The position numbers were made by a program, and so were the translations under genes. Below, piece by piece: positions 38,632 through 51,000 of a DNA stretch of 64,000 bases. Source of the DNA: Drosophila pseudoobscura (taxonomy: Eukaryota; Arthropoda; Insecta; Diptera; Drosophilidae). The notes beneath the pieces are model-generated. The model made no database searches and was not told the origin of the DNA. It saw only the letters and a program-made list of their open reading frames with translations. Location of the stretch: the NCBI RefSeq assembly GCF_009870125.1, contig NC_046679.1, positions 15,810,001-15,874,000 on the forward strand, given 5' to 3'. Each line of letters begins with the position of its first letter. Positions within the stretch are counted from its first letter, which is position 1.

Positions 38632-39839
38632 GCTGTGTTTCCGTTACGATTTCTTTGCACTAAGGACTAAATTTTTAAGGTGACTTCGTACGTCTGACGT
38701 CCAGGTCGAAGCACAGTATGACTAAGCGTTTAAGTGTCACATTATTCACACCTGATTAGGCAAAAAACTGCGACTAACTTCCTGCCCAGCACCATCATCC
38801 ATGGCAAAGCAAAACGAAACAAAATGAATCTGGCACGCAACGAGAGGAGAAGCAGAAGAGAAACGCCTCAATCACGCACATTTGATTATGCTAATGACTC
38901 CGTCCTTTGTTGTTGCATAAATATTTTGACAGCCCGAGCACCGGAAGCGGAAGGCGCAAAATTGCCCAGCAGAGAGCCACAAGTGCTTCCATTTTAATTG
39001 GTCATTTGGTTCTGAAACCCGATATCACAGGCAAACTCTACTCCGCTCTCTAAACAGATTTCTACAAAAATATCCAGGGAGTGGGACAAAAAGTGGGAGT
39101 GACAAAAGGGGGCATGGGGTATGCTGTCAAATAAATAAATGCGAATAGGAAACTTATTATTTGACTAGAGTAAAACACACATAAATCCCGACGGCAGGTC
39201 ATAAAATAAAAGCTAACGATGGAGATATTCGTTCTCCGCTGGATTGCACGAGTTTGTTTGGCGAAAAGCAACAAAATAGTCAAATTTGTCCTTGTTCATC
39301 TATGGCTTTGAGAATTTGCTGTGAATAGCAGAAAATATACATTTGATGGCCTGAACAAGATGAGTTATTTGGCTAACAGTAAAATGCATTTGGCTATACA
39401 TTGAACCTGATTCCATCCCGAGATTAAAGGCAGAAACATTATTGTATAATGTTTCGGCACATAGGCCAGAGAGAGAGTGCATTTTATTTGGATTTATTTG
39501 CAGTTTAAGCAACACTTGAACAAAGCTTCGATGTGAATATTCATTTCGAATTCGATCCAAATTGGCTGGAAAATTGTAATTGATGGATGGATTTTCAGGT
39601 GTGCTGTGCACAAATATTTGCAATTTTAGCCAAATTGTCGCAATGCGTTTGACGTGTGTTTGTTTTGCCTGTAATTCTATTTTGCGGTTTGTTTACCCGA
39701 AATTGCAGGCCACGAATATTGTTTTGGCATAATTCCATTTTCGTTGACCGGCAGCGGGTGAAAATTATCTGCCAGCTGCAAATGCCAATGAAACAAAGTT
39801 AAATACCAAAACTTTTAAATGCACAAAATTGTTATAAAC

Positions 39840-39845
39840 TTTATT
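39840..39845 (-). terminator. AATAAA poly(A) signal of MtnB
   Basis: AATAAA on the minus strand, about 42 nt past the stop codon of the metallothionein gene. Confidence 0.7.
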
Positions 39846-39886
39846 AGTTACAACTTGGATGGAGTTAAACTCCAGTTACAATTGAT

Positions 39887-40078
39887 TTATTTGTTGCTGC
39901 AGCATTGGTTCTTGGGTCCATTCTTGCAGACACAGTTGCAGTCCTTGTTGCAGGAACAGTTGTCTCCGCATCTCTGGGCCGAGCACTGGCAGTCTAACAG
40001 TTTGAAATGAATGTTAATTATTATTAATTAAATATTTATTCCATATCACTTACTGGTAACGCATCCTTTGCACACCAT
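39887..40078 (-). CDS. MtnB: metallothionein B
   Basis: Exon 40078-40054 and exon 39993-39887 are joined across a 60-nt intron (GTAAGT donor, phase 1) and give 43 aa. Twelve cysteines sit in the Cys-X-Cys, Cys-Cys and Cys-X2-Cys arrangement of the fly MtnB/C/D/E class: C3, C6, C10, C12, C17, C21, C23, C27, C29, C32, C39 and C40. The blocks CQCSAQRCGDNC, CVCKNGPK and CCSNK are nearly identical to what I know of D. melanogaster MtnB. Position 7 is Val where Gly is usual, and a few Lys/Asn/Ser exchanges are seen. The protein binds copper and cadmium in the cytosol and buffers excess metal, mainly in gut cells. Regulation is supported by the upstream metal response elements and TATA box described separately. 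Confidence 0.95.
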
Positions 40079-40177
40079 TTTGATGATATCTTTGATTTTG
40101 ACTTGGTTTAAGCAAACACAACTTGACGTTTTCTGGTTAGTTTCTCAACTGATGACCCATCTCCCACGATCCAATCC

Positions 40178-40185
40178 TATTTATA
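40178..40185 (-). promoter_or_regulatory. TATA box of MtnB
   Basis: TATAAATA on the minus strand, about 100 nt upstream of the start codon. An initiator-like ATCAGTT lies near 40147-40153. The distance to the A of that initiator (about 30-35 nt) is acceptable for a TATA promoter. Confidence 0.75.
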
Positions 40186-40205
40186 CCGATTCAGACAGCC
40201 AAACT

Positions 40206-40212
40206 GAGTGCA
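40206..40212 (-). promoter_or_regulatory. metal response element 1 (MTF-1 site)
   Basis: TGCACTC on the minus strand matches the TGCRCNC core. It lies about 20 nt upstream of the TATA box of the metallothionein gene. Confidence 0.75.
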
Positions 40213-40264
40213 AAATTGCACAGCACCCACACCCAATAGCTTTTCCGACCCGTCTTATCAGTTC

Positions 40265-40271
40265 GTGTGCA
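40265..40271 (-). promoter_or_regulatory. metal response element 2 (MTF-1 site)
   Basis: TGCACAC on the minus strand matches the TGCRCNC core, about 60 nt from the previous element. Confidence 0.75.
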
Positions 40272-40326
40272 GCAGGCCTACAGCACACGGTTCTCCGTAT
40301 ATCCAGCGATGGGCCAACTAATTTTT

Positions 40327-40333
40327 TGCGCAC
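40327..40333 (+). promoter_or_regulatory. metal response element 3 (MTF-1 site)
   Basis: TGCGCAC on the plus strand matches the TGCRCNC core in the opposite orientation to the other two, about 60 nt further upstream. Confidence 0.7.
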
Positions 40334-40352
40334 GCATTCGCTCTTTATTGTC

Positions 40353-40367
40353 TTATCAGCCTATCAG
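40353..40367 (-). promoter_or_regulatory. GATA motif pair upstream of MtnB
   Basis: Two adjacent TATCA blocks read as TGATA on the minus strand, with a third (TGATAA) at 40255-40260 between the metal response elements. GATA factors drive metallothionein expression in the fly midgut, so the placement is meaningful. The function here is inferred. Confidence 0.45.
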
Positions 40368-40885
40368 CTTATATGTCGTGTACGACGTAGATGTTGCGTT
40401 AGCTCAAAAGCACACATCAAAAAAAGATGTTATTAAATATGGCTTTGTGTACATATGTACATACATACATATGTTATCAGAGAAACTATGGTGCATAAGT
40501 AACAATGTTAAAATATACCGAAAATAATTTATAATTTTGTTGTTTTCAATTTAAAGTGAAACTAAAAATTGTTATCAAATATTTTGTTAAATCATGTTTT
40601 CCATGGAAAGAAGAAATATTTCCTGGAATACATTCTTATGAATTAGCATCAACAGCCGTATATGAATGTTCTTATCCCCTCTTTATGTAGAAAATGCATT
40701 TCCTAACAAATATTCTTTTGAAATATTATCTTGCTGAAGGGTGTAATAAAGTTATATCTGAAATTATTAAAAGCAAACTTTAAAAGTTAAATATGCACAT
40801 GAACAGAACCCAACTGCCTCTCACTTCTCACGCAATACAGTCCCCTTGAAGGAGGCCAGTAGAGCTAAACGACACCTAGATTTAT

Positions 40886-40964
40886 GAACGGTTCCAACCG
40901 TTCGTCGCGTCGAACCCAAATCTATTACCACATGTGGTATGTGGTAACAAGGATGAGCGATCGC
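40886..40964. repeat. cluster of short palindromes and inverted repeats
   Basis: Within 79 bp there is GAACGGTT-CC-AACCGTTC (40886-40903), an overlapping GTTCG...CGAAC pair (40900-40915), the perfect palindrome TACCACATGTGGTA (40926-40939), and GCGATCGC (40957-40964). The first carries Myb-like AACGG cores. The second carries an E-box flanked by Runt-like ACCACA/TGTGGT. A regulatory role is inferred. Confidence 0.6.
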
Positions 40965-41417
40965 ACAAGTGCCGCACATCTGTACTTTCCTAGCATTGGT
41001 CTTTGTTTTAATTACGATATACATAGTTCCCTATAAATAATGCATACGTTTTATAAATAAAATCTTTCGAATTTACAGCTATGTATGTATATTAATTTTT
41101 TGATTACCAAGCTCTTGGCACCTGTAGATGGCATTTCCTTCTGGTTTTTCTTATACTTCTATATTTGGGAATGCATTAAGCAAGTTGAGCATAACCAAAA
41201 GCCACTCTGACACATCAAATGAATAAATGAAGAGCGTAACCAAAGTGCCACTCAAAGACCCTGAAGGCTTAACATGTAATGTTAAATGTTACGAGTACAA
41301 TTTAATTGTTGGCATACTTCTGGGCTGGCAAGGGAAACACATCCAACATGGGTTTCTATATAGCCTACTACGGGGCGGAACAGAGATAGCGGAAAACGCT
41401 TGTAATAAAATGCTTCG

Positions 41418-41423
41418 TTTATT
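41418..41423 (-). terminator. possible poly(A) signal of the MFS transporter gene
   Basis: AATAAA on the minus strand about 220 nt past the stop codon. Other weak signals are possible nearer. Confidence 0.4.
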
Positions 41424-41642
41424 CGCAGACACTCTCACAGACACAGCGAGTGCTCTGAAACACTAAATGGATTAACATACATAAATATAGGCACAATGGG
41501 GCGCACATTGCTAGCATCACACAAACGTAACAAAGAACAAATACTTGGGCACAAAATTCTTCATGTGGTGCTCTCTAAATGCGTAGGATATAGATGCCAC
41601 ACTGAAAGCATTCACTCAGTGGAACACTTGGAGCCGGTCGGA

Positions 41643-43701
41643 CTAGTCCTTCAGCTCGGCTGCCGCGTTGACAAACCCTCCTCCGGTTTGCGTTAACTGC
41701 AGCTGCGCCTTCTCCTCGGCCTCCTGGGCCTTCTGCTCGGGCGTCTTCGCCCACTCCTGCAGCTCGCCGGAGCAGTAGAACCAGTAGATGACACAGCCGA
41801 TTAGATATATGCCCGCCGAAATAAAGAAGATTATACGCCACTCATCGCTGGTCTGTTCGACAACCACGTAGCCCGTTAGCAGCGGACTGACAATTCCCGG
41901 AATAGTTGCGAACGTGTTGCCAATGCCCATCAGGACGCTGGCATGCTGCGGAGCAATGTCCAAGTGATTGACCCTTGAAGAGAACAATAAAATTAGCAAC
42001 ACTTCTCAGGAAAATTCTCGTTGAAATACTTACGCAAAGCCGGACCAAGCAAAGGCACCCAGTCCCACAGCAATGGTGAGACTCACCACCGACCAGGTGG
42101 GATCCAGGAGATATGCTGTGAGCATCATGAACACTGTCTGAGCCAGGAAGGCGCCACAATTGAAGTTGCGACGCACCTGAGTTGTCGTCCAAATGCCCTT
42201 CACCTGCAGCCAATCGGCCAGATAGCCGGAAACGGCAAGGAGAATCCCCATGGCCAGGTATGGGACAGCCGACAGAAGGCCCGTCTTGCCCAGGTCAAAG
42301 TTGAGCGTATCTAAAGAGGATATCGTAACATTAGCAGCCAATAGATGGGACTATTTTCAAATCGTACCCTTTAGGAAGCTGGGCAATTGGGTGAGCAGCG
42401 TGTAGAAGCCCCAGTTCTCCGAGAAGTGCGAAGCCATGATAGCATAGAACGCCATCGACGTGAAGATCGACTTCCATGGATGCTTGATGTTCCTGTTGCC
42501 TGTATAGCCAATAGTCTTCTGGATATAGTCGCACTCCTCCTTCGAACAGAACCGATCCAGCTCCGGTCCAGCGCGCACGAAAATCAGCCAGGTAATGTAC
42601 CAGATAAGGCCGATAGTGCCGAACACATAGAACACACTCTCCCAGCCGCAACGAGTGGCCAGTATCCCTGAACAGGGCATCGCGACCACAGTGCCCGCAT
42701 AGTTACCCGCAAAAGCAATGGAGGCCATGCGCGATCGCTCCAGGGGCGGCGACCAGCGGGCCCACACGGCATGAATGCCCGGGAAGGTGACGCCCTCGAA
42801 AAAGCCCTCAATGATGCGCACTGCCAGGAACATCTCCAAACTGTGCTTGGCAGCCAGCGGCGTGAGCAGTGTGAGGATCGCAGTACTACCAATGCCAGTG
42901 CCAAAGACCTTGCAAGGTCAAGCTTAATCATTAGCTTAGAATTAAGGTAGGAAAATTGTTAAGTACTTACAATGTTGCCACCAATCTTGGTGCCAATGTA
43001 GCCGCCCAAGAACTGCGTCAGAATGTAGCCATAGAAGAACGAGCTAAGAATAAGGCCCTTCTGTTTCGAGTCCCAGGGAAAGTCCTGCTCATATGACACG
43101 TTCCCATCGCCATCTACAACCGTGCGGTTCTCGGTCATGGCCACAATGGCCACCGAGAGATTCACCCGAAGCGAGTACACATTGAAGAAGCCAAAGAAAG
43201 CCAAGAGCACCACAATGTAGCGTTGCTTGCGCCAGAAGCGCCATGTAAGGGGCTCGCTCTCCGTGATATCATTGCTGGAAAGTACGGAAAAAAATACAAT
43301 TTAGCTGAAATCGTTGTGGATTTTTGGATAACACTCTAGCTGCCCGACTGTCTGTGATCCATGCAAATGAGTAGCTAGCGGCATTACTTTCCCTTTCGAA
43401 TAGTGAATTACTGCTGCTGGGGAGTCTTGGTCGTTTTTTTCTTTGTGGCTAGCCTGCGGTGAAACCAGTTTTCAAGCTTCTGCTGTGATACCGACTGGTT
43501 TGCTCTCAGCTCATTCGGGCGCAGGGCCTTTGTACTTTACCTGTTTTACTGGACATACACTTGGCTTACATTTACTTTGGGCTCCTTTGTGCAATGCGGA
43601 AGAATTTAGCAATGGTAATATCTAGGTAGTAAACATACGTACTTGTTGTGGTGCACCAGACCATGGTGTTTTCCGTTTTTTGTAGACTCCAAATCAGTCA
43701 T
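41643..43701 (-). CDS. SLC17-type major facilitator (sodium/phosphate or organic anion cotransporter), CG4288-like
   Basis: Five coding exons (43701-43643, 43274-42971, 42908-42368, 42310-42034, 41973-41643) join in consistent phase to 503 aa. Introns are 368, 62, 57 and 60 nt. Diagnostic features: a first helix with Arg56 in the block LRVNLSVAIVAM; a loop with two N-glycosylation sites (N69-R-T and N78-V-S) and a FPWD motif; a helix with GGYIGTKIGG; the block FEGVTFPGIHAVWARWSPPLERSRM-like (about 158-182), a hallmark of SLC17 anion transporters (sialin, VGLUT, NaPi type I); and helices to about residue 470. The C-terminal tail is charged, with Glu/Lys/Gln repeats. It is likely a plasma-membrane or vesicular anion transporter with unknown substrate in flies. 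I believe the melanogaster counterpart is CG4288, next to MtnB. Non-consensus donors (GTACGA, GTACGT) occur at two junctions, but the frame is right at both. Confidence 0.9.
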
Positions 43702-43722
43702 TGTGCTTTCGATTAACCAAAA
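43702..43722 (-). other. 5' UTR part of MFS exon 2, acceptor at 43724
   Basis: Upstream of the start codon, the minus strand carries a TTGCAG acceptor (ending at 43724) preceded by an AT-rich tract. The mRNA therefore probably has an upstream non-coding first exon. I could not locate that exon or its promoter. Confidence 0.6.
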
Positions 43723-43724
43723 CC

Positions 43725-46700
43725 TGCAATCAAATAATTATTTGTTTATACAATACTCGTATCACAATTGTACTGGCAACTCGTATGCGTGCTGGCGATT
43801 CATTAAACTCGTATTTAAGCGGAGTGTGGACCCAACAGCAGTCCCATCCTAACTCTCTCTCCGCTTCAGTGGGATGATACAAAAAAAGCGTGTTATAATT
43901 AAGTGATTTGTTGGCGCCCAGCCACGAATATACAGAGATTCTGTAGCGTGTCGGTCGCGGAATTGCCCCTGTGCACAAAGAGCAAACATTTTCGTAAGCA
44001 ATTTGTGGGTTTCTAATGCGAATACATAGTACTCGTACGCTATATGGATGATTTGAGCGTAACATTTTGAGAGAAAGATTGAGCTGAGCATCCGCCACGG
44101 GAACGCATCTTAACTCAATTATCTATTTAACTTATTAAGCAAATGGTTCGCAAATTGTGGCATCTGCCGAGGCACGCAAAATCTAATACAGAACAGCACA
44201 CACACGGATACTGGATGGATGTCATAATCAAATAATTGTGAGGCAGACCTGGCTGGCTTGATTCGCTTTGATTTGCAAATTGCACGAATTTTTGGCAGTC
44301 CTGAGTGCCGCTTTTTGAATGTCATTTCAAATTGAAGCAATTTCACAGCACGCACGTGTTAGATATTCTCTCTCCCACACAATCAGTGAAAGTACAAATG
44401 TACATATGCATGTGTACTATATGTACCGACATGTGCGGGGTATCTAAAAATACAGCCACTGGAGTGCTGCTTATCGCTATGGGTTTATGACAACTACCGC
44501 ACAATTGATTGCACTCGGCTGTCATAAACCGAATAAACCAAAGAAAAGCGCTGCCCCCGAAAGTTTTCCATGCTATCTACTATTGCTTGCTGATAGCCAT
44601 CAAAGTGCCCCATAAAACATTTCGGTTGCTCGCAATGTGAGTATTTATGTGGCCACAGCTAATTATTATTTAATGGATTCGGATCGATTCATTCATTTAT
44701 AATTGGATCCTTTGTATAGACTTCCAGCTCAAGAACGTACTTGTAGAGTGATATATATAAATTAAACTTGTGCTTTTATTACCATATGTCGCTTATCAGG
44801 GGTTTGTTTTTGGAACAGCAGGAAAATCACCTGAGATTTTTGTTTTATGAAGTGCCATGTGAGATATAATAAATTCCACCTTCGCCGCCTGAGCATTTGT
44901 TTTCGACAGCTCTCTGATAAAACCGCTTGCCCCCGATAAGTGGCTGCACAAAGAGAAAAGTATTTCTCGAGTGGAAGATGCAAAGGGCTTGAAAATGGTT
45001 GCACAACATTTTAGCAAATATTATTTAAAGGCAAGTCTCAGGAAAAGGATTTATGAAAAGAGTACGAACAAAGCTGATATTAAGAATTGTTCAACTTCCT
45101 TTAAAATGTTTACGTAAAACTCCAAAATGTAAAAAATATGTATAAATTTCCTCTTACGAGTATGAAAGATATAAAGTGCTTTCCACGGAACTTCGTATGA
45201 AATATGTATCTGTTATGCACTCGAAAATATACTCGAATTCCAATAAACTTTCCAATCTAATTGGCTACAAATATATGGATTTCAAGCAGTTGACAGCCCT
45301 TGTTGTCATAACATCCAAATGAAGTCATGCAATCCAGAAAACACTTGTGAAAGTGAGTCGTTACACAGCTTCAGGTACAGCTGAATTCCAAACGGCAGCC
45401 GCCAGAAGCAAAGTTTTTAATTACAACTTCTTTAAAGACAGTTAGACAAACAGTACGTTCAATACGCACCTCACTCACACACACACACATATGCGTACAC
45501 AGAATTCAAAATATTTAACTTATGCACAAACTTTGTGATGTTTTACGCACCGAAGAAAGTTTGGAAACGCGTCTTTAAACTTATCAACTTCTTGCTCTCG
45601 ACTTCTGATAAAGCCGTTCAATTGCACTGCTTGCCACTGAGGTAATGGCGTGGGCAGGTGTGTGGTCGCCGGTTGTTCACAGCGGACTGAATTTGCCAGT
45701 CTCTCTCAGCCAGCAGCTTAACTCAACAGCAGCACCAGCAGCAGTAGTCCCAAGCTAATGCCGAGGCATGCTAATGCCCGATCGGCTCAGCCGCTCTGGG
45801 ATTGGGTGGATCGGTGGAGCGCGTGTGTAGGAAATGCTGCCACATTAATTTAACTTCAATTGAGGCACTTAATAATGCCACAGCCAGAGCGTTACCCAGA
45901 GCTTGAGGAAGAGCAAGAGCCAGAGCAAGAGCCAGAGCAAGAGCAAAAAGAACCTTGACTGTGATTAGAACTGATATGGATCGGCATAAAGCTTATCGTT
46001 TGATTAGGCGGAATATGTGGCGCTTGTAAAGATAAATTTAGGCATTCAACAGATACCAAAATAGTCATATGTTTTGGTTACTAAATTAAATTTGCGAGAT
46101 TTGTGGTAAATTTTTGGTATCAATTGTATCTTCACGCACGCCCCACCACAAAAGTTAACAGTTAGCCGAAAACACGACAGTTCTGAGGCCGTGTTGCAGC
46201 AAAAAATTTACTCGGTTCGCAATATAAGGTGCAAATTGCTTGTGAAATGTGTGAATAGTATTGTACAAATAAGAAAATTGCATAAATATCCAGTTCAAAG
46301 TGGATTTTTATTTTATTTTAGGCAATTTTTGGATCCAATTCTCACGCTGCAATTATCGAGCTGAGTATTTTTAGCTTCGCCGGCTGTCATGCGTCCATGT
46401 ACGTACTGCTGTTAACTGCTTGAGCTTAACAGTAGCAAGCAGTTCGGCTTCACAGAGGCAAGCAGTGGAACAAAGCAGTGGTGTGCATGCTTGCGTTAAG
46501 TATACGCATCGCCAGCCTAGAGTCATTAGGCTTATCGCAGCGATCGAAGCACAGAAAAGTAACTATATTAATAGCAAAAATAGCAATGTTTTCATTTCAG
46601 GGCAGCTATGCAGATCATTCCTTTGCAGCCCTGTTTCCATCATTTGCCCACCACGTTGGCCCATGATAATTGCCGCCGTTTGTTAACAATACTTAAGCAA

Positions 46701-48007
46701 ATATTTCCTTTTTTTAAATCACTATTTACATATGCACAAAAAATAAATATTAAATATCGAACAATCAATTCCAGTGGCAATATTAAAAAAAATATATATA
46801 TCCCCTGCTTTTATGCTTTTTTTTGGGTCACTGCCATATCATAAACAATTGTCGCAGTCACACGTGCTGAAAAACAAACAAACAAAGTGTTGCAACTCAA
46901 TTTACATTCTCCAGCAGCTGGGCTGGAAGCATTGGCAGCAGCTGCAGCACGTGACAAAAACATTGGAACATCCCGGTTCGAGAATTGGCCAAAAACCAAC
47001 CAAACCAAAAAAGAACAAAATTGATTGGGTTAAATGGCAAATGCTGCTGTTGTCGGCAGCTCTTGGAGCCCGCCGGAAAAAATTTGTTTGCTATTAATTG
47101 ATTTTTGGGTCAGAAGGGGCCACGGCAGTTTGACGATTAAGCACTCCGGGTCGGCATTTCTCGCCTTATTGCCAAACAACAGAAGCAGCAGCAGTGAATT
47201 CGTCAACTCGGCAATTGTCGGCCATTATCCTGCTGATGATGTTTGTCATAAAGGGAAGCAGTTATGCGGTCGCTTTGTAAATTATACACAAGAGACCAGA
47301 CCGAGGAGAACTGCGAGGGGCATTTCAGTTGCATTCCAAATCCCCATTAAATGCGCCATTTGTTCGGGGCACTCAACGGGATTTCCAGGCGAATTATTTG
47401 TTCATGCCCATTGGAGCAGGTGTCGAAATTCCTTCTGAGAAGAGGGTTTTTCATTTGGCTTAGCTTTGGGGTTCATTGTTTGTGCCTTTGTGTCCCCCAT
47501 CTCCTCTTCCAAATTGCATTTTAATTGTGCGCTCAAAGCAAACGCAGCTAAGTGCAAACAATTTCGACTGAATGCACGACAAACAAAGCCGTTAAATGGA
47601 AAATCTTAAAAAAATTGAGAACTGAATAACTGGAAATTGCACGGCGTGCTTAAAGGGAATTTTCATGCGGATGCTTTGTACCTTTAAGCCGAAAAAGTAG
47701 AACGGACCAAAGCGAAAATGGGAAAAAGAAGAACTGTACCAATGCAAATTTGTCTTTTGACTTTGACTACGTGAGCCTTTAATGGTTTTCTGCTAGTAAC
47801 TTTAGCAGAAAACTCGAAACTTTTCAGTTTCCTGGGCCGTCCCCTTTGATTTCAAGTTGACAAAAGTTCCAGCGACTGGAGCGCATATTACAAAAGCCCC
47901 CTGCTCGGCTTGCCGGACAAGAAGGAGTCGTAGAGTCATGGAGTCTGGGGAGGGGCTTTTGCGCTTTTACCAGTCTGCCTTCTCATTCTTACCTACTTGA
48001 AATGCAG
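43725..48007. other. upstream region of the MFS gene, no supported gene
   Basis: It should contain the non-coding first exon and promoter of the transporter. A minus-strand TCAGTC initiator-like motif lies near 45688. GAGCAA/GAGCCA-type repeats cover 45906-45947 and a CA run lies at 45477-45488. The rest is AT-rich or unremarkable. Confidence 0.4.
45906..45947. repeat. AGAGCAAGAGCC-type repeat
   Basis: About four copies of a 12-bp unit alternate GAGCAAGA and GAGCCAGA. Confidence 0.8.
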
Positions 48008-48093
48008 CAGAAGCAGCAGCAGCATCGGCAGCAGTAACAGAAGTCTTCAACATTTCGATCCCCAGTCGCCTTTTCGGTTCCATTTGGACACAC
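48008..48093 (+). other. candidate exon with strong acceptor and donor, coding status unclear
   Basis: A CT-rich tract and TGCAG acceptor end at 48007, and a GTAAGT donor begins at 48094, framing 86 bases on the plus strand. Two of the three plus-strand frames are open, one of them rich in Ala from a GCA repeat. On the minus strand, over overlapping bases, an open frame (start ATG near 48080, MEPKRRLGIEMLKTS) ends at a GTAAGA donor near 47993. Both readings cannot be verified. The CAG repeat makes chance likely. Confidence 0.2.
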
Positions 48094-51000
48094 GTAAGTC
48101 CCCGAAGGTTAACACAACGCAACTTGGACGAAGCTGTTTTAGCTCGAATGCAAATGCAGCTAACTTTTCCTAATTGCCGGGTAGATAGCGCCGGAAAGTG
48201 CACCCGGATACGACCGGAAAAGAGGTCAAAAGTCAAATCTTTCTCCCCGCCAATCTGCAGCTGCTTCAATCATCTAACCAGCACGCGTGGCATGCACTCG
48301 CATTTGCAGCCGCTTAAGGCCAGAGGTCAAACTAATTTGAATCCGTGCATTTGCACACATGTTTTAATGTCATTTGATATGTCCACGAGCTGAAAGCTTT
48401 TTAATGACCATAATTTAGCTACTGTTGCCACTGTCGCTGTCGTTGCCGCTGCCGCTGCACACAGCACGCATCCTGGGTCAAGGATGCACACGAGGCATCG
48501 AGTTCGAGTACGAGTACGAGTGCGAGCACGAGTATGTGCCAGCACTTGGAGTGGTGTGGCATGGCTGGAGCAAAGACAGGCTAACCTTGCGCATAATTAA
48601 GCTTCGAGCACGCAGCAACCGCAGGAGCAGCAGCAGCAGCAGGACCAGTGGCTACAGCAGCAGCGGCATCTGCATGGTTAATCATACTCCACGATGGTTT
48701 TGAAGACTTTGAAAAATGTATTCAGCAGAACAGAAGCCCAAAAAGCCTTTCAGCACTAACAAAGACAAATATTGTGACAATAGCAAAACGAAAACAAGAG
48801 CTGGAGACAAGGCACGACCGGCGCTTGTGTAAATATAGAATTTTATAATAACAAAGCACGTCGCAGGTGCAATTAGTGTGCAAATAAGCGTTTATTTGCC
48901 TTAGCAGACGAGGCAGGACACGACAGGACAAAGTTAGAGCCAGAGAGGGAAGGGAATAACTGACCTCGTTAGCCCCCCCTTTTAGTTTAATTGTACTCCA
49001 GTTGCCGTCTTGTAAAATTAGAATTCAATTCGATTCTGCCCAGAAGTCACTGGGGTGCCATATTCAAGATAATTGCCCAAGATTATGTCAAGTGAAATTT
49101 CCTTGGCTTGGTCATAAATCAACTCAAACTCCTACTCTGCTTCAGCATCGAAGCCAAATCACATGGCTGCAAAGCAACATTACTCAAGGCACCAACTTGC
49201 AACTTGGAAGTTGCAACACAAGCTATGTGCAGCCCAAGGATATGGCGAACAAGAAAACTAACCCCATGACCAGTTGGGGACTTACTATCTGCTCACATCA
49301 CATGTAAAGTGCAGTGACACCAGCACACAGCTCCACAGCTACACAGCTTCTGGCAGCTCAGCAGACCCAACTGAATGCGAGCTGGCAGCAGCATTTCTCA
49401 GCTTTCCACCTCTGGTATTTTCACAGAGAGATCGCCAGGGGCCACAACCTGTTCCGTGTCCCACCCACGCCCACCTGTGTGACAGTTGGCAGCTGCCTAA
49501 AAATGCCGAGAAAATTCCAGCGCCCTGGGATTTGATGGCAATCGCTGCAATTTGGCCAGCCTGGTATTCTGACCAAATGGAAATTAAAATGTTTTTAACT
49601 TGTCTGTGTGTGAAATTGATTGCGGAGCCTGGCCAAGCGCCCACTGACCAGCCCTCCAGCTCAATTCTGTATGCTGATTTGTATGCTCTCTTGCTCTGGC
49701 TTGCCCTGCCCTTTTGTGCGGTTGATCATATTTGCATGCACGGGCAAAAAGTTCTCGGCAAACTGTGCTAAAATGTTATTAGCGCTTAATTAGTGTGCAA
49801 CTTTTACCAACGCCACCTGCACCACACTCGCACCACACTCGCACTCAACCACAAAGGCGAGGTGCGCGCTAGCTAGCTGAACTTTTGCTCAGCTTTGTGG
49901 TGGAAAAGTTTTTAATAATGTTCAACTAAAATGAATTAATGCTTCTTACTACCAGACTGATGGATGGCTGAAAGCGGAAGGCTAACGGCAATGCAAGGCG
50001 TAGCCAAGAGCAGCGATGAGCCGGCTAAGAAAAGATGAGAGTGGCTTATAAAAAGCACAAACAGCAAAGAAATATCCCACTTCCCACTTATACAACAGTA
50101 AATGTACAAAAAAAGAAAGAAAAACTCCAGTGCCATAGGCCAACTCGAAACAAATGCATTAAATATTCACTTCGTTCTGGGACAGAAGGGAGAAAAGGGT
50201 CAACAAACCAAACTGACAGTTAGACAGAACGGTTTTGACGGAAGTTTATGCATTTCTCATTTGACTGTTGACTGTTGGAAAGCTTCGAAGGAGCCAATGA
50301 ACGCCTGTCTTTAACGTTGTGGCCACTAAAATAGGTCTCCCATAATCTCAGAAAAGAAATAAATAAGGAGCGTATGCCATATTAATAAGTACTTTTAACG
50401 CTCTCAAGAAAGAAATGACCGCATTTGCTCATTTAATTAAAAAATATCAACGTCTGGCATACGCTTGCATGTTAATTGAACGGCCTCGAAATGTGCTTTG
50501 CTGTCATAAGCGCATATAAAAATTGGCGGTTCCTTCATCAAGTTATCGCCCGTGCAGATGGGGCTATCAAACAAAATTTAATAGACTTCCTGCCACCCGG
50601 GCAACATATGGTATGACAGGCCTTTACGAGCGCATTACATGGGTTTATTACGAAGGGAGGCACCGCGTGGCATGGCAGTGCAGCTGGAAACAAATACATC
50701 AAATGTCAGCCACAATAGGAGCAACACAATGACAGCTATCGATGGAAACAACTCACTTTGCCTCCTGCTCGGAGTGAAGTGCAGCATTAGTCACTTAATT
50801 GAAATAGAAATTGAGTTTGATAAGTGAATGGATTCGAATTCAATGTTCAATGCCCCAAAATTTATGCACATTCGATGGCAATGGGGTTTATTTACAGCTC
50901 AACCCCGTCCACTCCCGATTGCCACACACCTACGGTTACCATACATCTAATTTATGGCCAGATTCGGCCTAAACTGGCTATGAGCCCCCCTACTAGCCAC

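Larger units (their letters stand above)
40334..41417. other. intergenic region between MtnB and the MFS transporter
   Basis: It holds GATA motifs close to MtnB, a short TACATA-rich run near 40449-40472, AT-rich DNA, and a cluster of inverted repeats at 40886-40964. No coding sequence is supported. The 67-codon minus ORF at 40821-41024 runs across the palindromes and resembles nothing. Confidence 0.5.

Noticed and set aside
41842..42651. several ORFs on both strands over the MFS gene
   Set aside because: They are shadows in other frames of the transporter exons, whose joined frame carries the conserved motifs.
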